21,274 nucleotides of DNA from Streptomyces sp. NBS 14/10 (GCF_002224125.1 NZ_NCSM01000033.1:1-21274), one strand, 5' to 3'. Numbered from the stretch's first letter, positions 1 to 7,419 are shown. Made by a program: numbers and translations. The notes: generated by a model not told the origin, from the letters alone.

Positions 1-22
1 AAACAGCAACCGAACACCCGAA
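1..22. repeat. Left terminal inverted repeat (22 bp)
   Basis: The first 22 bases, beginning AAACAGCAAC and ending CACCCGAA, are the exact reverse complement of the last 22 bases of the window. The match stops at base 23. This could be a short terminal inverted repeat of a linear replicon. If the ends were joined it would be one half of a perfect 44-bp palindrome. It does not resemble the GC-rich palindromic telomere starts known from most Streptomyces linear replicons. The ribosome binding site of the first gene follows it directly. Confidence 0.8.
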
Positions 23-36
23 AAGGAGTCATGGCA

Positions 37-759
37 ATGGATGTGTCGGAACAGCAGGTGATGCGAGACCAGAAGCCGTCTATGAAGCCGAAGGATTACG
101 GGCCAATTCAGTTCCCCGATCGGCTCGGGTTCGAGTTGTGGCGCTTCGAGCGGGCTCTGAAGAAGGGCTTGATTCCCCCGGCTGACGTCGGCGGCTGCCG
201 CTGGTCCGCAGCCGTTGTCGACGCCGTTGCCGAGCGCGTGGAGGAGATCCGGACGGCCACCGGCTCTCTGCCGGACATGGGCGCGGGCCGGGCCGCCGAC
301 GTGCTCAGCGAGCGCTTCGGCGTCCCCGTCGCTTCAGAGATCCTGGTCGAGCTCGACCGTGTGGGACTGATCGAGTGCATCGGCGAGTACAAGGGGCACG
401 CCCTCTACGACGGCCAGGCCCTGGAGCACTTCAACGACCGCGCCGCCCTGGAGAAGGCGCAGCGAAGCGGAAGGCTTCTCAACCGCACCGATGCGGCCAG
501 CCACCTTGGCATCCGGGTCTCGGACATCGAGCACCTGATCAATGCGAAGTGGCTGGAGCCCATCACGTGGGTGCGCAGCGGCTGGCAGCGCCGCCGTGAG
601 GCGCCCACCGTCCCGCTCTTCCGGGTTGGCGACCTGGAGCTGTTGGCGGTCCATCCGGCCATCGACTGGGACCAGGTCAAGAGGACGCCGAAAGGCCGGC
701 CGTCTCCTCTCGCTCGGCTCACTACCCGCCGTACCGGCGACGACTCGGCGGCGAGCTGA
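37..759 (+). CDS. Helix-turn-helix protein of an actinobacterial mobile-element family
   Basis: This encodes 240 aa. I chose ATG 37 because AAGGAG (23-28) lies 8 nt upstream; an in-frame ATG at 31 is only 2 nt from it. The sequence looks like a family I recognise from Streptomyces plasmids and integrative elements, whose members carry a conserved block near FELWRFERALKKGLIPP (about residues 32-48) and a tail ending in HPAIDWDQVKRTPKGRPSP (about 206-224). Residues 148-180 look like an excisionase/MerR-type helix-turn-helix (RTDAASHLGIRVSDIEHL) followed by a basic wing (SGWQRRRE), so DNA binding is likely. Its biological role is not known to me. It converges on the tpg-like gene across a 68-bp palindrome. 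It has no room for a promoter inside the window, so transcription must enter from beyond the left end or from the right end of a circle. Confidence 0.7.
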   Translation: MDVSEQQVMRDQKPSMKPKDYGPIQFPDRLGFELWRFERALKKGLIPPADVGGCRWSAAVVDAVAERVEEIRTATGSLPDMGAGRAADVLSERFGVPVASEILVELDRVGLIECIGEYKGHALYDGQALEHFNDRAALEKAQRSGRLLNRTDAASHLGIRVSDIEHLINAKWLEPITWVRSGWQRRREAPTVPLFRVGDLELLAVHPAIDWDQVKRTPKGRPSPLARLTTRRTGDDSAAS

Positions 760-778
760 CTTCTCCGCGGCGTGGCTG

Positions 779-846
779 CCCTGACAGCACTGAAGGCACT
801 GACTCCACTGCAATCAGTGGAGTCAGTGCCTTCAGTGCTGTCAGGG
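779..846. repeat. 68-bp palindrome built from six CACTG/CAGTG units at exact 9-bp steps
   Basis: Perfect 32-bp arms (779-810 and 815-846) flank a 4-nt centre, CAAT. Inside, CACTG occurs at 788, 797 and 806, and its inverse CAGTG at 815, 824 and 833, so all six start exactly 9 bp apart. It fills the gap between two convergent genes, ending one base before the tpg-like stop codon. It could act as a bidirectional terminator, but it lacks U tracts. The phased units recur at three other intergenic places, which points to a protein-binding array. Confidence 0.85.
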
Positions 847-1464
847 TCAGGCGCCGATGCTCACCGCTGAGACGTACGCGTACGCCGCGTACTCCGAGCC
901 GATGTCCTGGATCACGTCGTCCCAGATGTCATCGATCTCCTCCAGGTCCTGGCCAGCCCACGCGTCCACCAGGTCATCCCAGATGTACCGGCCCTGAATG
1001 GACCGGACCCGGTCAACATTGTGGCGGGCGCGGCCCCCGTCCCCCGGTCCATCGGAGTAGCCGCCCTGTACAGCGGACTGATCAACGCCGTAGATCTCGA
1101 TCCGGCGGCCGTTCCCATCGTTGTTCAGGAGTCGCTTGAGTGCCCCAGATCGAATGACGTTCTCCCGACGCCGCGTCCAGTACGCGTTGTCGATGCGTTC
1201 GCGGCTGGCAGCGCTCGGACTCGCCTTTCCCTCCTTCCATGATTTCAGGGCTCTGTCCGTAACTCCCTGCTCCCGCAGTGCCTGGATCCCGGCCGGTGAG
1301 TCGAGATAGCGCAGCCTCGCAGACAATCCGCGCTCGGAAGTTACCGGAGACTTGATGCCATTCTCATAGACGATGCGGTTGATTTCCAGTACGAGCGCTT
1401 CCGCGCCGGTCATTCCTTGGGCGCCGTACTTCTGCCAGATGCCCCACACATCGCGTGCGCTCAC
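847..1464 (-). CDS. Tpg-like putative telomere terminal protein
   Basis: This encodes 205 aa from GTG 1464, which overlaps the stop codon of the upstream tap-like gene (GTGA). Residues 46-103 match from memory the N-terminal DNA-binding part of Streptomyces terminal proteins: a G-L-SARLRYL segment, then a helix-turn-helix (ALREQGVTDRALKSWKEGK), then a basic segment (RIDNAYWTRRRENV). Tpg covalently caps the 5' ends of linear Streptomyces replicons and primes end patching; it is about 185 aa, close to this size. The N-terminal 40 residues and the acidic tail (WDDLVDAW, EEIDDIWDDVIQDIG) differ from classical Tpg. The tap-then-tpg order is the same as on linear chromosomes and plasmids. The priming residue cannot be assigned here; Tyr, Ser and Thr candidates are present. 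An alternative is a plasmid DNA-binding protein of the same fold on a circular replicon. Confidence 0.6.
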   Translation of the reverse strand: MSARDVWGIWQKYGAQGMTGAEALVLEINRIVYENGIKSPVTSERGLSARLRYLDSPAGIQALREQGVTDRALKSWKEGKASPSAASRERIDNAYWTRRRENVIRSGALKRLLNNDGNGRRIEIYGVDQSAVQGGYSDGPGDGGRARHNVDRVRSIQGRYIWDDLVDAWAGQDLEEIDDIWDDVIQDIGSEYAAYAYVSAVSIGA

Positions 1465-3125
1465 GCCTTCCCCCCGATGGTGTAAACGCGCTTCGGCTTG
1501 ACCTCGGTCAGGTTGCGCCCCTCTTTCCACAACTGGCGCCAGTCACCGGTAACGTGGAGTTCATCGGTACCGGACATCTGAACGACGTTCAGCCCGGCTG
1601 AATGCGCCTTATATGCTTTCAGCCACAGGTTCGAGAATGCCTGAGAGCGGATGATGTGCATCCAATCCGTGCGCCGCAATGCGCGGTTCGTGGATGACTC
1701 GCCGATGGTCGACACGAACTTAGAATACATGGCTTTCACGTATTCCGTGGTCACATCGTCGTCGTTTTCGATGGCTTCTTTCCGTACGGCAGCCAGCGCC
1801 CGCCGCATTTTCTCCAGCAGGCTTTCCGTACCTCCGGATGTCCATGACTCCCGGATTACTGGGGGCTCGCACAAGTCCATGTTGGCGCAGCGCAGGAGCA
1901 GCCGCAGCGTGGGCTCGGTGACCCATACCGGGCCGGGCTCGTTGCGGGCGCCCATCGGGCTAGGCAGCCCGGTGTGTTGCCAGGCCGGAGGCTCCGCAAG
2001 CAGGTAGACCCCGGAGCGCTTGCTGTCGTGCGTTCCCTGGTCGGAGTGCACCAGCTTGCCAATCGGCAGATAGGTCTTGAATGCTGCGAGGTAGGCCGCA
2101 TTCATGTCGAGTCCGGTGACTTCCACTGGAGCAACCGTCCCGGACTCTGCGGCACTCAGGAACTCTTTGTTCCGCCACTTCGGACGGGCTTCCCAGATCT
2201 GGTCGGCGGTGTTCCTGGACTTCTTTCGAAGAATGTCACTGACGGGGGGAAATTCGCTGTGGTCGTACCGGCCCCCCACGCGGGAGAGATTGAAAATCTC
2301 CATCACGCTCGGGATTGCTTTTTTCACCAGGTTCGCCGTTGCTTCCTCCACATCACCACCGTGTTCGGCGAGCGTCCTCGAAACGGTCTTCCGCACATGC
2401 GCGGCCAGCTCATCTACGGAGTTCCCAGCGCCAGAACCCCCGCTGTTGCTTCGGCGGCCGGCCACCGAAGCAGCAGGAGCCGGAGGGGGCGTTGCGGGTG
2501 CGGGCTGCGCGTGCCCGAGCTGGTTGTCGACGGAGGCCGGGCCGACGGTCGCGCACATGCCCCCCAGGTGTTGGGGGCGCCCTCCCGCCCGGTACACGCT
2601 CGCCTTGCCGCACAGAACGCACGGCTCGGCGGGGCCAAGGATTGCGCGACCGTCTGCGCCCTGGTCCGGCTCCAGGGCTAGCTCGGGATCCGGGGCGGTC
2701 ATGGCGGGCTGCTCGCGCCTCTGTGGGGCCGGTTCGGGCGCCTCGGGGGCCGGGGCGGCGGCGAACGTCTCGGGGGCCAACGTGCGGGCCCTGGAGGGGC
2801 GTTCTGCGGCCGAGGTGTCCGGTACGGCCAGCAGGGTCTGCGAGCCGCCCAGCGTGGCCGCGAGGCGGTGCGCGGGAAGCTTGAGCGCGGCGTGCGTCGG
2901 CCCGGCCAGCAGGTCGAGCACGGGCATTTCGTAGTACGCGGCCACTAGGTCGCAGTCGTCCAATGACCAGGCCCTTTGCCCGTTTTGCTTGCGGCTGACC
3001 TGTGTTGGCGACAGACCGATGCCGGCCGCCAGGTCTCGCTGCTGCTCCCCCGTGCGCTGAATCAGCGTTGTCACGGTGAGGCGCAGCATCTCCAGAGTGC
3101 TCATGGTTGCTGCCATACCCGCCAC
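1461..3125 (-). CDS. Tap-like telomere-associated protein: XRE domain, Cys-rich segment and polymerase/primase-like core
   Basis: This is 554 aa if read from GTG 3125; ATGs at 3116, 3104 and 3089 are alternatives, and none has a clear ribosome binding site. Residues 20-75 form an XRE-type helix-turn-helix (QQRDLAAGIGLSPTQVSRKQNGQ). Residues 100-235 are a Pro/Ala-rich linker holding a possible zinc site, CVLCG (169-173) with HLGGMC (186-191). The core (about 335-530) follows the order I recall for Streptomyces Tap: GLDMNAAYLAA (338-348), LPSPMGAR then PGPVWVTEPT (387-406), KAMYSKFVSTIGE (464-476) and SGTDELHV (518-525). Tap binds telomeric DNA, recruits Tpg, and has been reported to have primase activity. 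Typical Tap is near 700 aa, so this is a short member. The gene is visibly less GC-rich than its neighbours over roughly 1500-2340. It overlaps the tpg-like gene by 4 bp and is preceded by CACTG repeats. Confidence 0.6.
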   Translation of the reverse strand: MAGMAATMSTLEMLRLTVTTLIQRTGEQQRDLAAGIGLSPTQVSRKQNGQRAWSLDDCDLVAAYYEMPVLDLLAGPTHAALKLPAHRLAATLGGSQTLLAVPDTSAAERPSRARTLAPETFAAAPAPEAPEPAPQRREQPAMTAPDPELALEPDQGADGRAILGPAEPCVLCGKASVYRAGGRPQHLGGMCATVGPASVDNQLGHAQPAPATPPPAPAASVAGRRSNSGGSGAGNSVDELAAHVRKTVSRTLAEHGGDVEEATANLVKKAIPSVMEIFNLSRVGGRYDHSEFPPVSDILRKKSRNTADQIWEARPKWRNKEFLSAAESGTVAPVEVTGLDMNAAYLAAFKTYLPIGKLVHSDQGTHDSKRSGVYLLAEPPAWQHTGLPSPMGARNEPGPVWVTEPTLRLLLRCANMDLCEPPVIRESWTSGGTESLLEKMRRALAAVRKEAIENDDDVTTEYVKAMYSKFVSTIGESSTNRALRRTDWMHIIRSQAFSNLWLKAYKAHSAGLNVVQMSGTDELHVTGDWRQLWKEGRNLTEVKPKRVYTIGGKA

Positions 3126-3260
3126 TCTAGCAACTGATTGCCAATTTGGAGATTGATGGACCGTGTTGGTCCACTGATCAGCAGTGCACTCAGTGGTGCA
3201 CTGCTGATCAGGACATCACTGTTCGTCGTCCGCCGGGCGCTGGGCCCGGTTGACCGGGGC
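3126..3260 (-). promoter_or_regulatory. Control region upstream of tap-like gene with CACTG palindrome
   Basis: This gene-free stretch must hold the tap-tpg promoter. It contains CACTG at 3172, 3199 and 3217 (multiples of 9 bp apart) and CAGTG at 3182 and 3191 (9 bp apart). A 16-bp perfect inverted repeat (3174-3189 with 3196-3211, 6-nt centre) runs through them, and a small inverted repeat TGGACC/GGTCCA lies at 3157-3173. A possible -10 (TAGAGT, 3129-3124) sits 7 nt before ATG 3116, which would give a leaderless message, but I see no good -35. The arrangement suggests an operator, probably bound by the same protein as the other CACTG loci. Confidence 0.5.
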
Positions 3261-3303
3261 AAAACGGCGGGCGCCCTCCCCCGATTCCTCCGGGGGGGGC
3301 GCC
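3261..3303 (-). terminator. Probable terminator of the transfer operon
   Basis: Read on the minus strand after the stop at 3330, the arms GGCGCC (3303-3298 and 3275-3270) extend through C/G runs into a stable hairpin. It is followed a few bases later by TTTT (3264-3261). Position and shape suit an intrinsic terminator between the last transfer gene and the tap-tpg control region. Confidence 0.6.
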
Positions 3304-3329
3304 GCTCGATCACCCGCGAACGGGCCTGC

Positions 3330-3659
3330 TCAGCCTCCCCGGGACACGGCCGGGCCGGGCCCGGCCGTGTCCTCGGTTTCGGTGAGTGCGCCGCAGCGCT
3401 CTTCGATCTCTTCGGGCAGGAGGTACATGTCACCGAACGGATCGGGTTCGGTGACCTTGATCCCAAGGGCTTTGTGCCGACGGCGCTCGCGGCGGCGTTC
3501 TTGGACGTAGCCCTTGCACATCAAGGGATCGTGCTGGCTGGTGGGCCAGGCGGATGCCTGCGCGCACCACAGGCAGTGGCTGGGCTGGTTGATCCGCTTC
3601 CACGCCGCGCACGCGAACAGGGTGAGCAGGGCGCCGGCCACGACCCCAAGGGCGAACAT
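3330..3659 (-). CDS. Small membrane-anchored protein, last gene of transfer operon
   Basis: This is 109 aa from ATG 3659, which shares its A with the upstream stop (TGATG); GTG 3662 is also possible. Residues 1-20 form one hydrophobic segment (MFALGVVAGALLTLFACAAW), so the protein is probably anchored with its body in the cytoplasm. A Cys/His set follows: HCLWC, then HDPLMC. After it come a very basic stretch (QERRRERRRHK) and a Pro/Gly tail. I do not recognise a named family. Coupling to the TrbL-like gene implies a role in the transfer apparatus. The last 14 codons overlap a 29-bp near-perfect palindrome (3343-3371), so the 3' end may also serve as an RNA hairpin. Confidence 0.65.
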   Translation of the reverse strand: MFALGVVAGALLTLFACAAWKRINQPSHCLWCAQASAWPTSQHDPLMCKGYVQERRRERRRHKALGIKVTEPDPFGDMYLLPEEIEERCGALTETEDTAGPGPAVSRGG

Positions 3660-4831
3660 CACTTCGTATCCCCGCCGTCCTTCTTCGGCTTGGGCTCCCG
3701 CGGCCCGTGGGTGGTGATCCCCTCCGTCATCCGGTTGGGCGGCTTCGATCCGTTGGCGCCCTTCCGGGTGCCGGCGTTCCCCGTGGTGCTGCTGGAGGTG
3801 CTGCCGGTCCGGCTGCTGTGGGTGTTGATGCCGCTCTGCACTCCCTGGGCGGTGCTGGCAGTAGCTGGGCGGCCACCGAGGCCGACGGTCCGGGCGCTCT
3901 GCCGGGCAATCTTCACCGCGTCGCCCATTCCTGGCGCCCTGGCGATGATGTAGATCGAGGCGCCGAGCGCGATGACGGTGATGCCCAGCCCGAGGGTGAC
4001 GGCGCTCGTGTCTTCTGATTTCTCCAGGGCCGCGGACAGGCCGAGAGTGATGGCGATGGTCGGCTCAATCGCGATCACGGCGAGCATGAAGCCCGCCCAC
4101 CGCCGCACCTTGCCCCACAGGTCTTTGTCGACCAGCCCCGCGTACACAACGACCCCCAGGAGCGCCCCTACGTACAGGGCCAGCGCCCGGATGACGAGCA
4201 GCAGCCACAGGGCGCCGCACAGCGCGATGGTGACGACCGACACGACCAGGAGCATCAGCGCGCCCCCGCCGACCTTCCCGGCCGCGAGGTCGGCGCCGAG
4301 CTTGGTGAACGTTCCGCCCGTGTCGCCGTTGAACGCTTCGACCAGCGCGTCGGTGACTGCGCTGGTGGCGCCGATGACGGTGTAGAGGATGAGGGGGGTG
4401 AATGCGGAGGCGGCGACGGCGATCCACAACAGGCCGATGGCCTCGCCGAATGCGGTCCCCAGCGGCACGCCCCTCACGGCGCGCTTGACGACCGCGAGCA
4501 GCCACAGGATGAGCGTGAGGATGGTGGAAGCGGCGAACACCAACGCGTACTGCCGCAGAAAGCCTGCGTTGGTGAAGTCGACCGCCCGATCGTCCGTGAG
4601 GACCTTGCCGAGCTGCTTGGCCGTCCAGTCCGCGGCGCGCGCACATTCCTTGGCCAGGTTCATCAACGGATCGACACTCTCGGGCGGCTGACCACCTCCG
4701 CCACCGCCTTCGCTGCCCTGCTCGCAGGCCGTCTTGATACCGCCGGCCAGGTCCTTGCAGTCGTCAGGGTCAGGCGGAGCAGCTGGCAGCATCAGACCTC
4801 CCCCCAGGGCGTATACAGCTGTCGCGTGCAC
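3659..4831 (-). CDS. TrbL/VirB6-like polytopic conjugation membrane protein
   Basis: This is 390 aa from GTG 4831, with GGAGGG 6 nt upstream. A short hydrophobic start is followed by a Gly/Pro-rich region with two Cys (residues 25 and 36), then a soluble helical part (55-90). About six transmembrane segments follow, near 94-116, 125-152, 190-212, 213-232, 246-266 and 277-298. The C-terminal 90 residues are a hydrophilic Ser/Thr/Gly tail ending in a Lys/Pro-rich stretch. This layout matches TrbL/VirB6-type inner-membrane channel proteins in actinobacterial transfer loci. The family call rests on topology and context rather than a diagnostic motif. It lies between the small helical protein and the small membrane protein of the same operon, and probably forms part of the membrane pore. 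Confidence 0.6.
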   Translation of the reverse strand: MHATAVYALGGGLMLPAAPPDPDDCKDLAGGIKTACEQGSEGGGGGGQPPESVDPLMNLAKECARAADWTAKQLGKVLTDDRAVDFTNAGFLRQYALVFAASTILTLILWLLAVVKRAVRGVPLGTAFGEAIGLLWIAVAASAFTPLILYTVIGATSAVTDALVEAFNGDTGGTFTKLGADLAAGKVGGGALMLLVVSVVTIALCGALWLLLVIRALALYVGALLGVVVYAGLVDKDLWGKVRRWAGFMLAVIAIEPTIAITLGLSAALEKSEDTSAVTLGLGITVIALGASIYIIARAPGMGDAVKIARQSARTVGLGGRPATASTAQGVQSGINTHSSRTGSTSSSTTGNAGTRKGANGSKPPNRMTEGITTHGPREPKPKKDGGDTK

Positions 4832-4861
4832 GTGGGTCCCTCCCCGGCCGAACGGTCGCAG

Positions 4862-5167
4862 TCAGTACATAGTCTGGCGGGCGCGGCGCAGGTGGCGCGA
4901 CGCCACAACTTCGGCTTGCCCAGCCTGGTGTAGCGCGCCGATGGCCTGGTCGGTCTGCGGCGTGCCTCGGCCGATCTGCCCGAGCGCGGCGGCCATCTGC
5001 TGGAGGGCGGCGGCCATCGCCTCGGAGAGCCGCGTGAAGTCGTCGGCCGCCTGTTTGGCGTTGTCCGTGTGAGTCCACTGGGCTCGCCCGGTCTTGACGT
5101 CGTTGACAAGTCGGGTGATCGCATCGGCGGCGACCCGGGCGTGTTGTGCGGGATTTTGCGGGCTCAC
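4862..5167 (-). CDS. Small helical protein of the transfer operon
   Basis: This is 101 aa from GTG 5167, preceded by GAGGAG at 6 nt. It is predicted all-helical, with Ala/Gln-rich heptad-like stretches (LSEAMAAALQQMAAALGQIG, about residues 45-65) that suggest a coiled-coil or four-helix adapter. Size and helical make-up recall WXG100-type small secreted helical proteins, but no WXG is present, so I do not make that call. The frame stays open upstream to a TTG at 5314, adding Cys-containing codons (RCLDCLEP, GLTCND); a longer form cannot be excluded. Two 18-bp near-identical repeats (CTCCAAGGGGYGGRCGAG, 5277-5294 and 5309-5326) lie in that upstream part. Function unknown. Confidence 0.6.
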   Translation of the reverse strand: MSPQNPAQHARVAADAITRLVNDVKTGRAQWTHTDNAKQAADDFTRLSEAMAAALQQMAAALGQIGRGTPQTDQAIGALHQAGQAEVVASRHLRRARQTMY

Positions 5168-5326
5168 GGGCTTCTCCTCGGGGGTCGGATTTTCCTTGGA
5201 GAGCTTGTCATTGCAGGTGAGACCTTGGATGTCTCCTGGGAGGGTCTGGTCAGGCTCCAAGCAGTCGAGGCAGCGTCTCCAAGGGGCGGGCGAGCCGATC
5301 CAGGATGGCTCCAAGGGGTGGACGAG

Positions 5327-7402
5327 TCATCGGGCCAACTCCTCCAGGTTGGCCTTGAGGTCGGCGAGACGGTATCCGCTCGGCCGGCCGGGCGTCTTCT
5401 CCATCCGCACCGGCTCCAGCGTCGACAGGCCGGCTTCCCTCATCCGTCCCTTCAGGTGACGGCCCATCTGGGCGCGACGGTCGCGGGTGGGGCGGTCGTC
5501 CCACTGCGTCCAGATGTCCCGTTCGGTCCGGGCCAGGTACTTGCCGATGTCCTCGACGGACAGCACATCTGGGTCACTGTGGGCGGCGAACGCTTCGAGT
5601 AGCAGGCGGGCGAAGGGCGGGATTTCCGGCGCCTGTTCGGTGTCGGCTTCGAGCCTCGGCCGCGGGGCATGAAGGCGTTCGGCGACTCGTCGTGCGGCTT
5701 CTTCAGGGGGGAGCAGTGAGGCGTAGCGCAACAGCGGTTCGCGGTGGCGGGGGGTGATCGCGTAGAAGCGTCCGGCGTCTGCCGGATCGCGGTGGTCCGG
5801 GGACGGGATGAGGAGGTGTGGCCACCATCCCAGGCTGATTGCGTTGGAGCGGCCGACCACGAGCGGGACGTCGTTGGAGCGGCAGGGGAGCATGATGCGC
5901 ACGCCGGGCACGTCTGCGATGGCGTCGCCGAGCATGTCTTCCGTGGCGTCCTGGGTGATGATGACGACCGAAATCAGGGCCTCGCGCCCGAGGTTGCGCA
6001 GCAGCTCGGCCGCGAGCTGTTTGCCGCGGGCAGAGAGCTTGACGAATTCGTCCAGGATGACGACGATCGCGGGCTCTTCGAAGGTGGGATTCCAGATGTT
6101 CTGCGTCGCCGGCATGGACGCAATACGGCTCCTGGCCCGATTGATGAGCCGTTCTAGGACGGTCTCGGCTTCCTCGGCGGTGCGCGCGGTCATGGCCGCC
6201 AACGGCTGAAAGACCTTGAGTCCGCGCTTGACCGGGTCGATGTCGACCACGACGGCGTCATGGCAGGCGGTGACGTACTCCGCGATGCGCTGCACCAGGG
6301 CGGTCTTTCCTCCCCCGGTGTCGGCCACGATGATCACGTGCTGTCCGCCGAGCACGACCGGCGTCGTCTCGCCCTCGATGGACAGGCCGATGTCGAAGGG
6401 GTTGAGGATCGAGCACGAGCCTGGCGGGCGCGTCGGGATTGGTAGCGGGTGCTCGAACGGGTCCCGGGTGAGGATCCTCAGCTTGATCTCGGCCGCGTCG
6501 TCAGGCGAGGCTGCCGCAGCCATGATGCGGCCGGTGCCGACCCGTAGCGGGGTGGCCAGGTCCTTGAGGATCGGAGGAAAGTCGGCGAGGCTGCCCGACT
6601 TCAGGACGAGAGGAACTTCCCATCCGTACTGAGTCTCGGCCGGAGTGCGGATCTCGTCGATCTCCACCCTGCGTTTGTGCTTGAGGAGCGCGAGGCGGAC
6701 AGTCTCACGAACGCGCCGCGGATCGCGGCCGGCCTCGGAGAGCGGGAACGGCTCGGGCTCGGGCTCTTCGGCCAGCTCCGTGTGGGCCGGCGGCTCCGGC
6801 GGTATGAACAGCAGCCTGGGGACCGGCGGCCGGCGGCGCGTCGGGCGGCGGCCCTGCACCCACGCCAGCAGAGTGACGGCGGCGGCGGTCACCGCGGTGA
6901 CCGTGAGCGCGGCGAGCGCGGAAATCCACCACAAGCCCACCCACAACAGCGGGAGCGCCACCATCCAGGCCGCGGCGGCCAGATGGCGACGTGACCGGAC
7001 CTGGCCCCGCCCGATCTGGAGCATGGACCCCGTCACCTCCAGGTGCCGGAACTCCTCCTGCCCCATGCGGATCTGGAGCTGCGCCCACTGCATCATCCGA
7101 TAGGAGATCATCGGCGACGCGCCGCCGCCAAAGCCAAAGCCGTACCCATAGCCGCCGCGCCCGCGCCGCTGCATCTGCATCCGCTGCATCTGCATGTACG
7201 TCTGCTGACGCTGCTGTTGACGCAGCAGGCTGATGTTCTGCTGCACCTCCGCGTTGGCCCGCTGCTTCAACTGACGCCACATGCGGAATTGATCATTAAG
7301 GATCCGGTGCGCGACGTGCGTATCGGTCAGGTCCTCCGCCCGCCACCAGCGGCCCCACTCGGAGCGCATGTGACGCAGTCCGCTGGCGATCCCGCCCGAC
7401 AT
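5327..7402 (-). CDS. TraB-type FtsK/SpoIIIE-like DNA translocase
   Basis: This is 691 aa from ATG 7402, chosen because GGGGAGA lies just upstream and the start falls 17 bp after the previous stop; the open frame runs further to 7603. Residues 1-130 are a Gln/Met/Gly-rich cytoplasmic region. Two transmembrane segments fall near 141-182, and a Pro/Glu-rich linker at 185-225. The motor domain has Walker A ADTGGGKT (360-367) and Walker B AIVVILDEF (445-453), with an ITQD sensor-like segment (482-485). The C-terminal 90 residues (about 605-691) look like a winged-helix DNA-reading module comparable to FtsK gamma or the TraB C-terminus. In Streptomyces, one TraB hexamer moves double-stranded plasmid DNA between hyphae without a relaxase. 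This is the only protein here with a complete motor motif, so it is the likely transfer engine. Confidence 0.8.
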   Translation of the reverse strand: MSGGIASGLRHMRSEWGRWWRAEDLTDTHVAHRILNDQFRMWRQLKQRANAEVQQNISLLRQQQRQQTYMQMQRMQMQRRGRGGYGYGFGFGGGASPMISYRMMQWAQLQIRMGQEEFRHLEVTGSMLQIGRGQVRSRRHLAAAAWMVALPLLWVGLWWISALAALTVTAVTAAAVTLLAWVQGRRPTRRRPPVPRLLFIPPEPPAHTELAEEPEPEPFPLSEAGRDPRRVRETVRLALLKHKRRVEIDEIRTPAETQYGWEVPLVLKSGSLADFPPILKDLATPLRVGTGRIMAAAASPDDAAEIKLRILTRDPFEHPLPIPTRPPGSCSILNPFDIGLSIEGETTPVVLGGQHVIIVADTGGGKTALVQRIAEYVTACHDAVVVDIDPVKRGLKVFQPLAAMTARTAEEAETVLERLINRARSRIASMPATQNIWNPTFEEPAIVVILDEFVKLSARGKQLAAELLRNLGREALISVVIITQDATEDMLGDAIADVPGVRIMLPCRSNDVPLVVGRSNAISLGWWPHLLIPSPDHRDPADAGRFYAITPRHREPLLRYASLLPPEEAARRVAERLHAPRPRLEADTEQAPEIPPFARLLLEAFAAHSDPDVLSVEDIGKYLARTERDIWTQWDDRPTRDRRAQMGRHLKGRMREAGLSTLEPVRMEKTPGRPSGYRLADLKANLEELAR

Positions 7403-7419
7403 GCCCTGTCTCCCCGTTC

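Noticed and set aside
779..846. Ordinary Rho-independent terminator as the full explanation
   Set aside because: No U tract on either side, much longer than needed, and its units recur at 9-bp phase at three other loci.
1461..3125. Simple XRE-family transcription regulator
   Set aside because: The helix-turn-helix is only the first 75 of 554 residues; the C-terminal core and the overlapping Tpg-like gene point to a Tap-like protein.
4862..5167. WXG100 (ESX-type) secreted protein
   Set aside because: Size and helical character fit, but the WXG motif is absent and no ESX partner genes are present.
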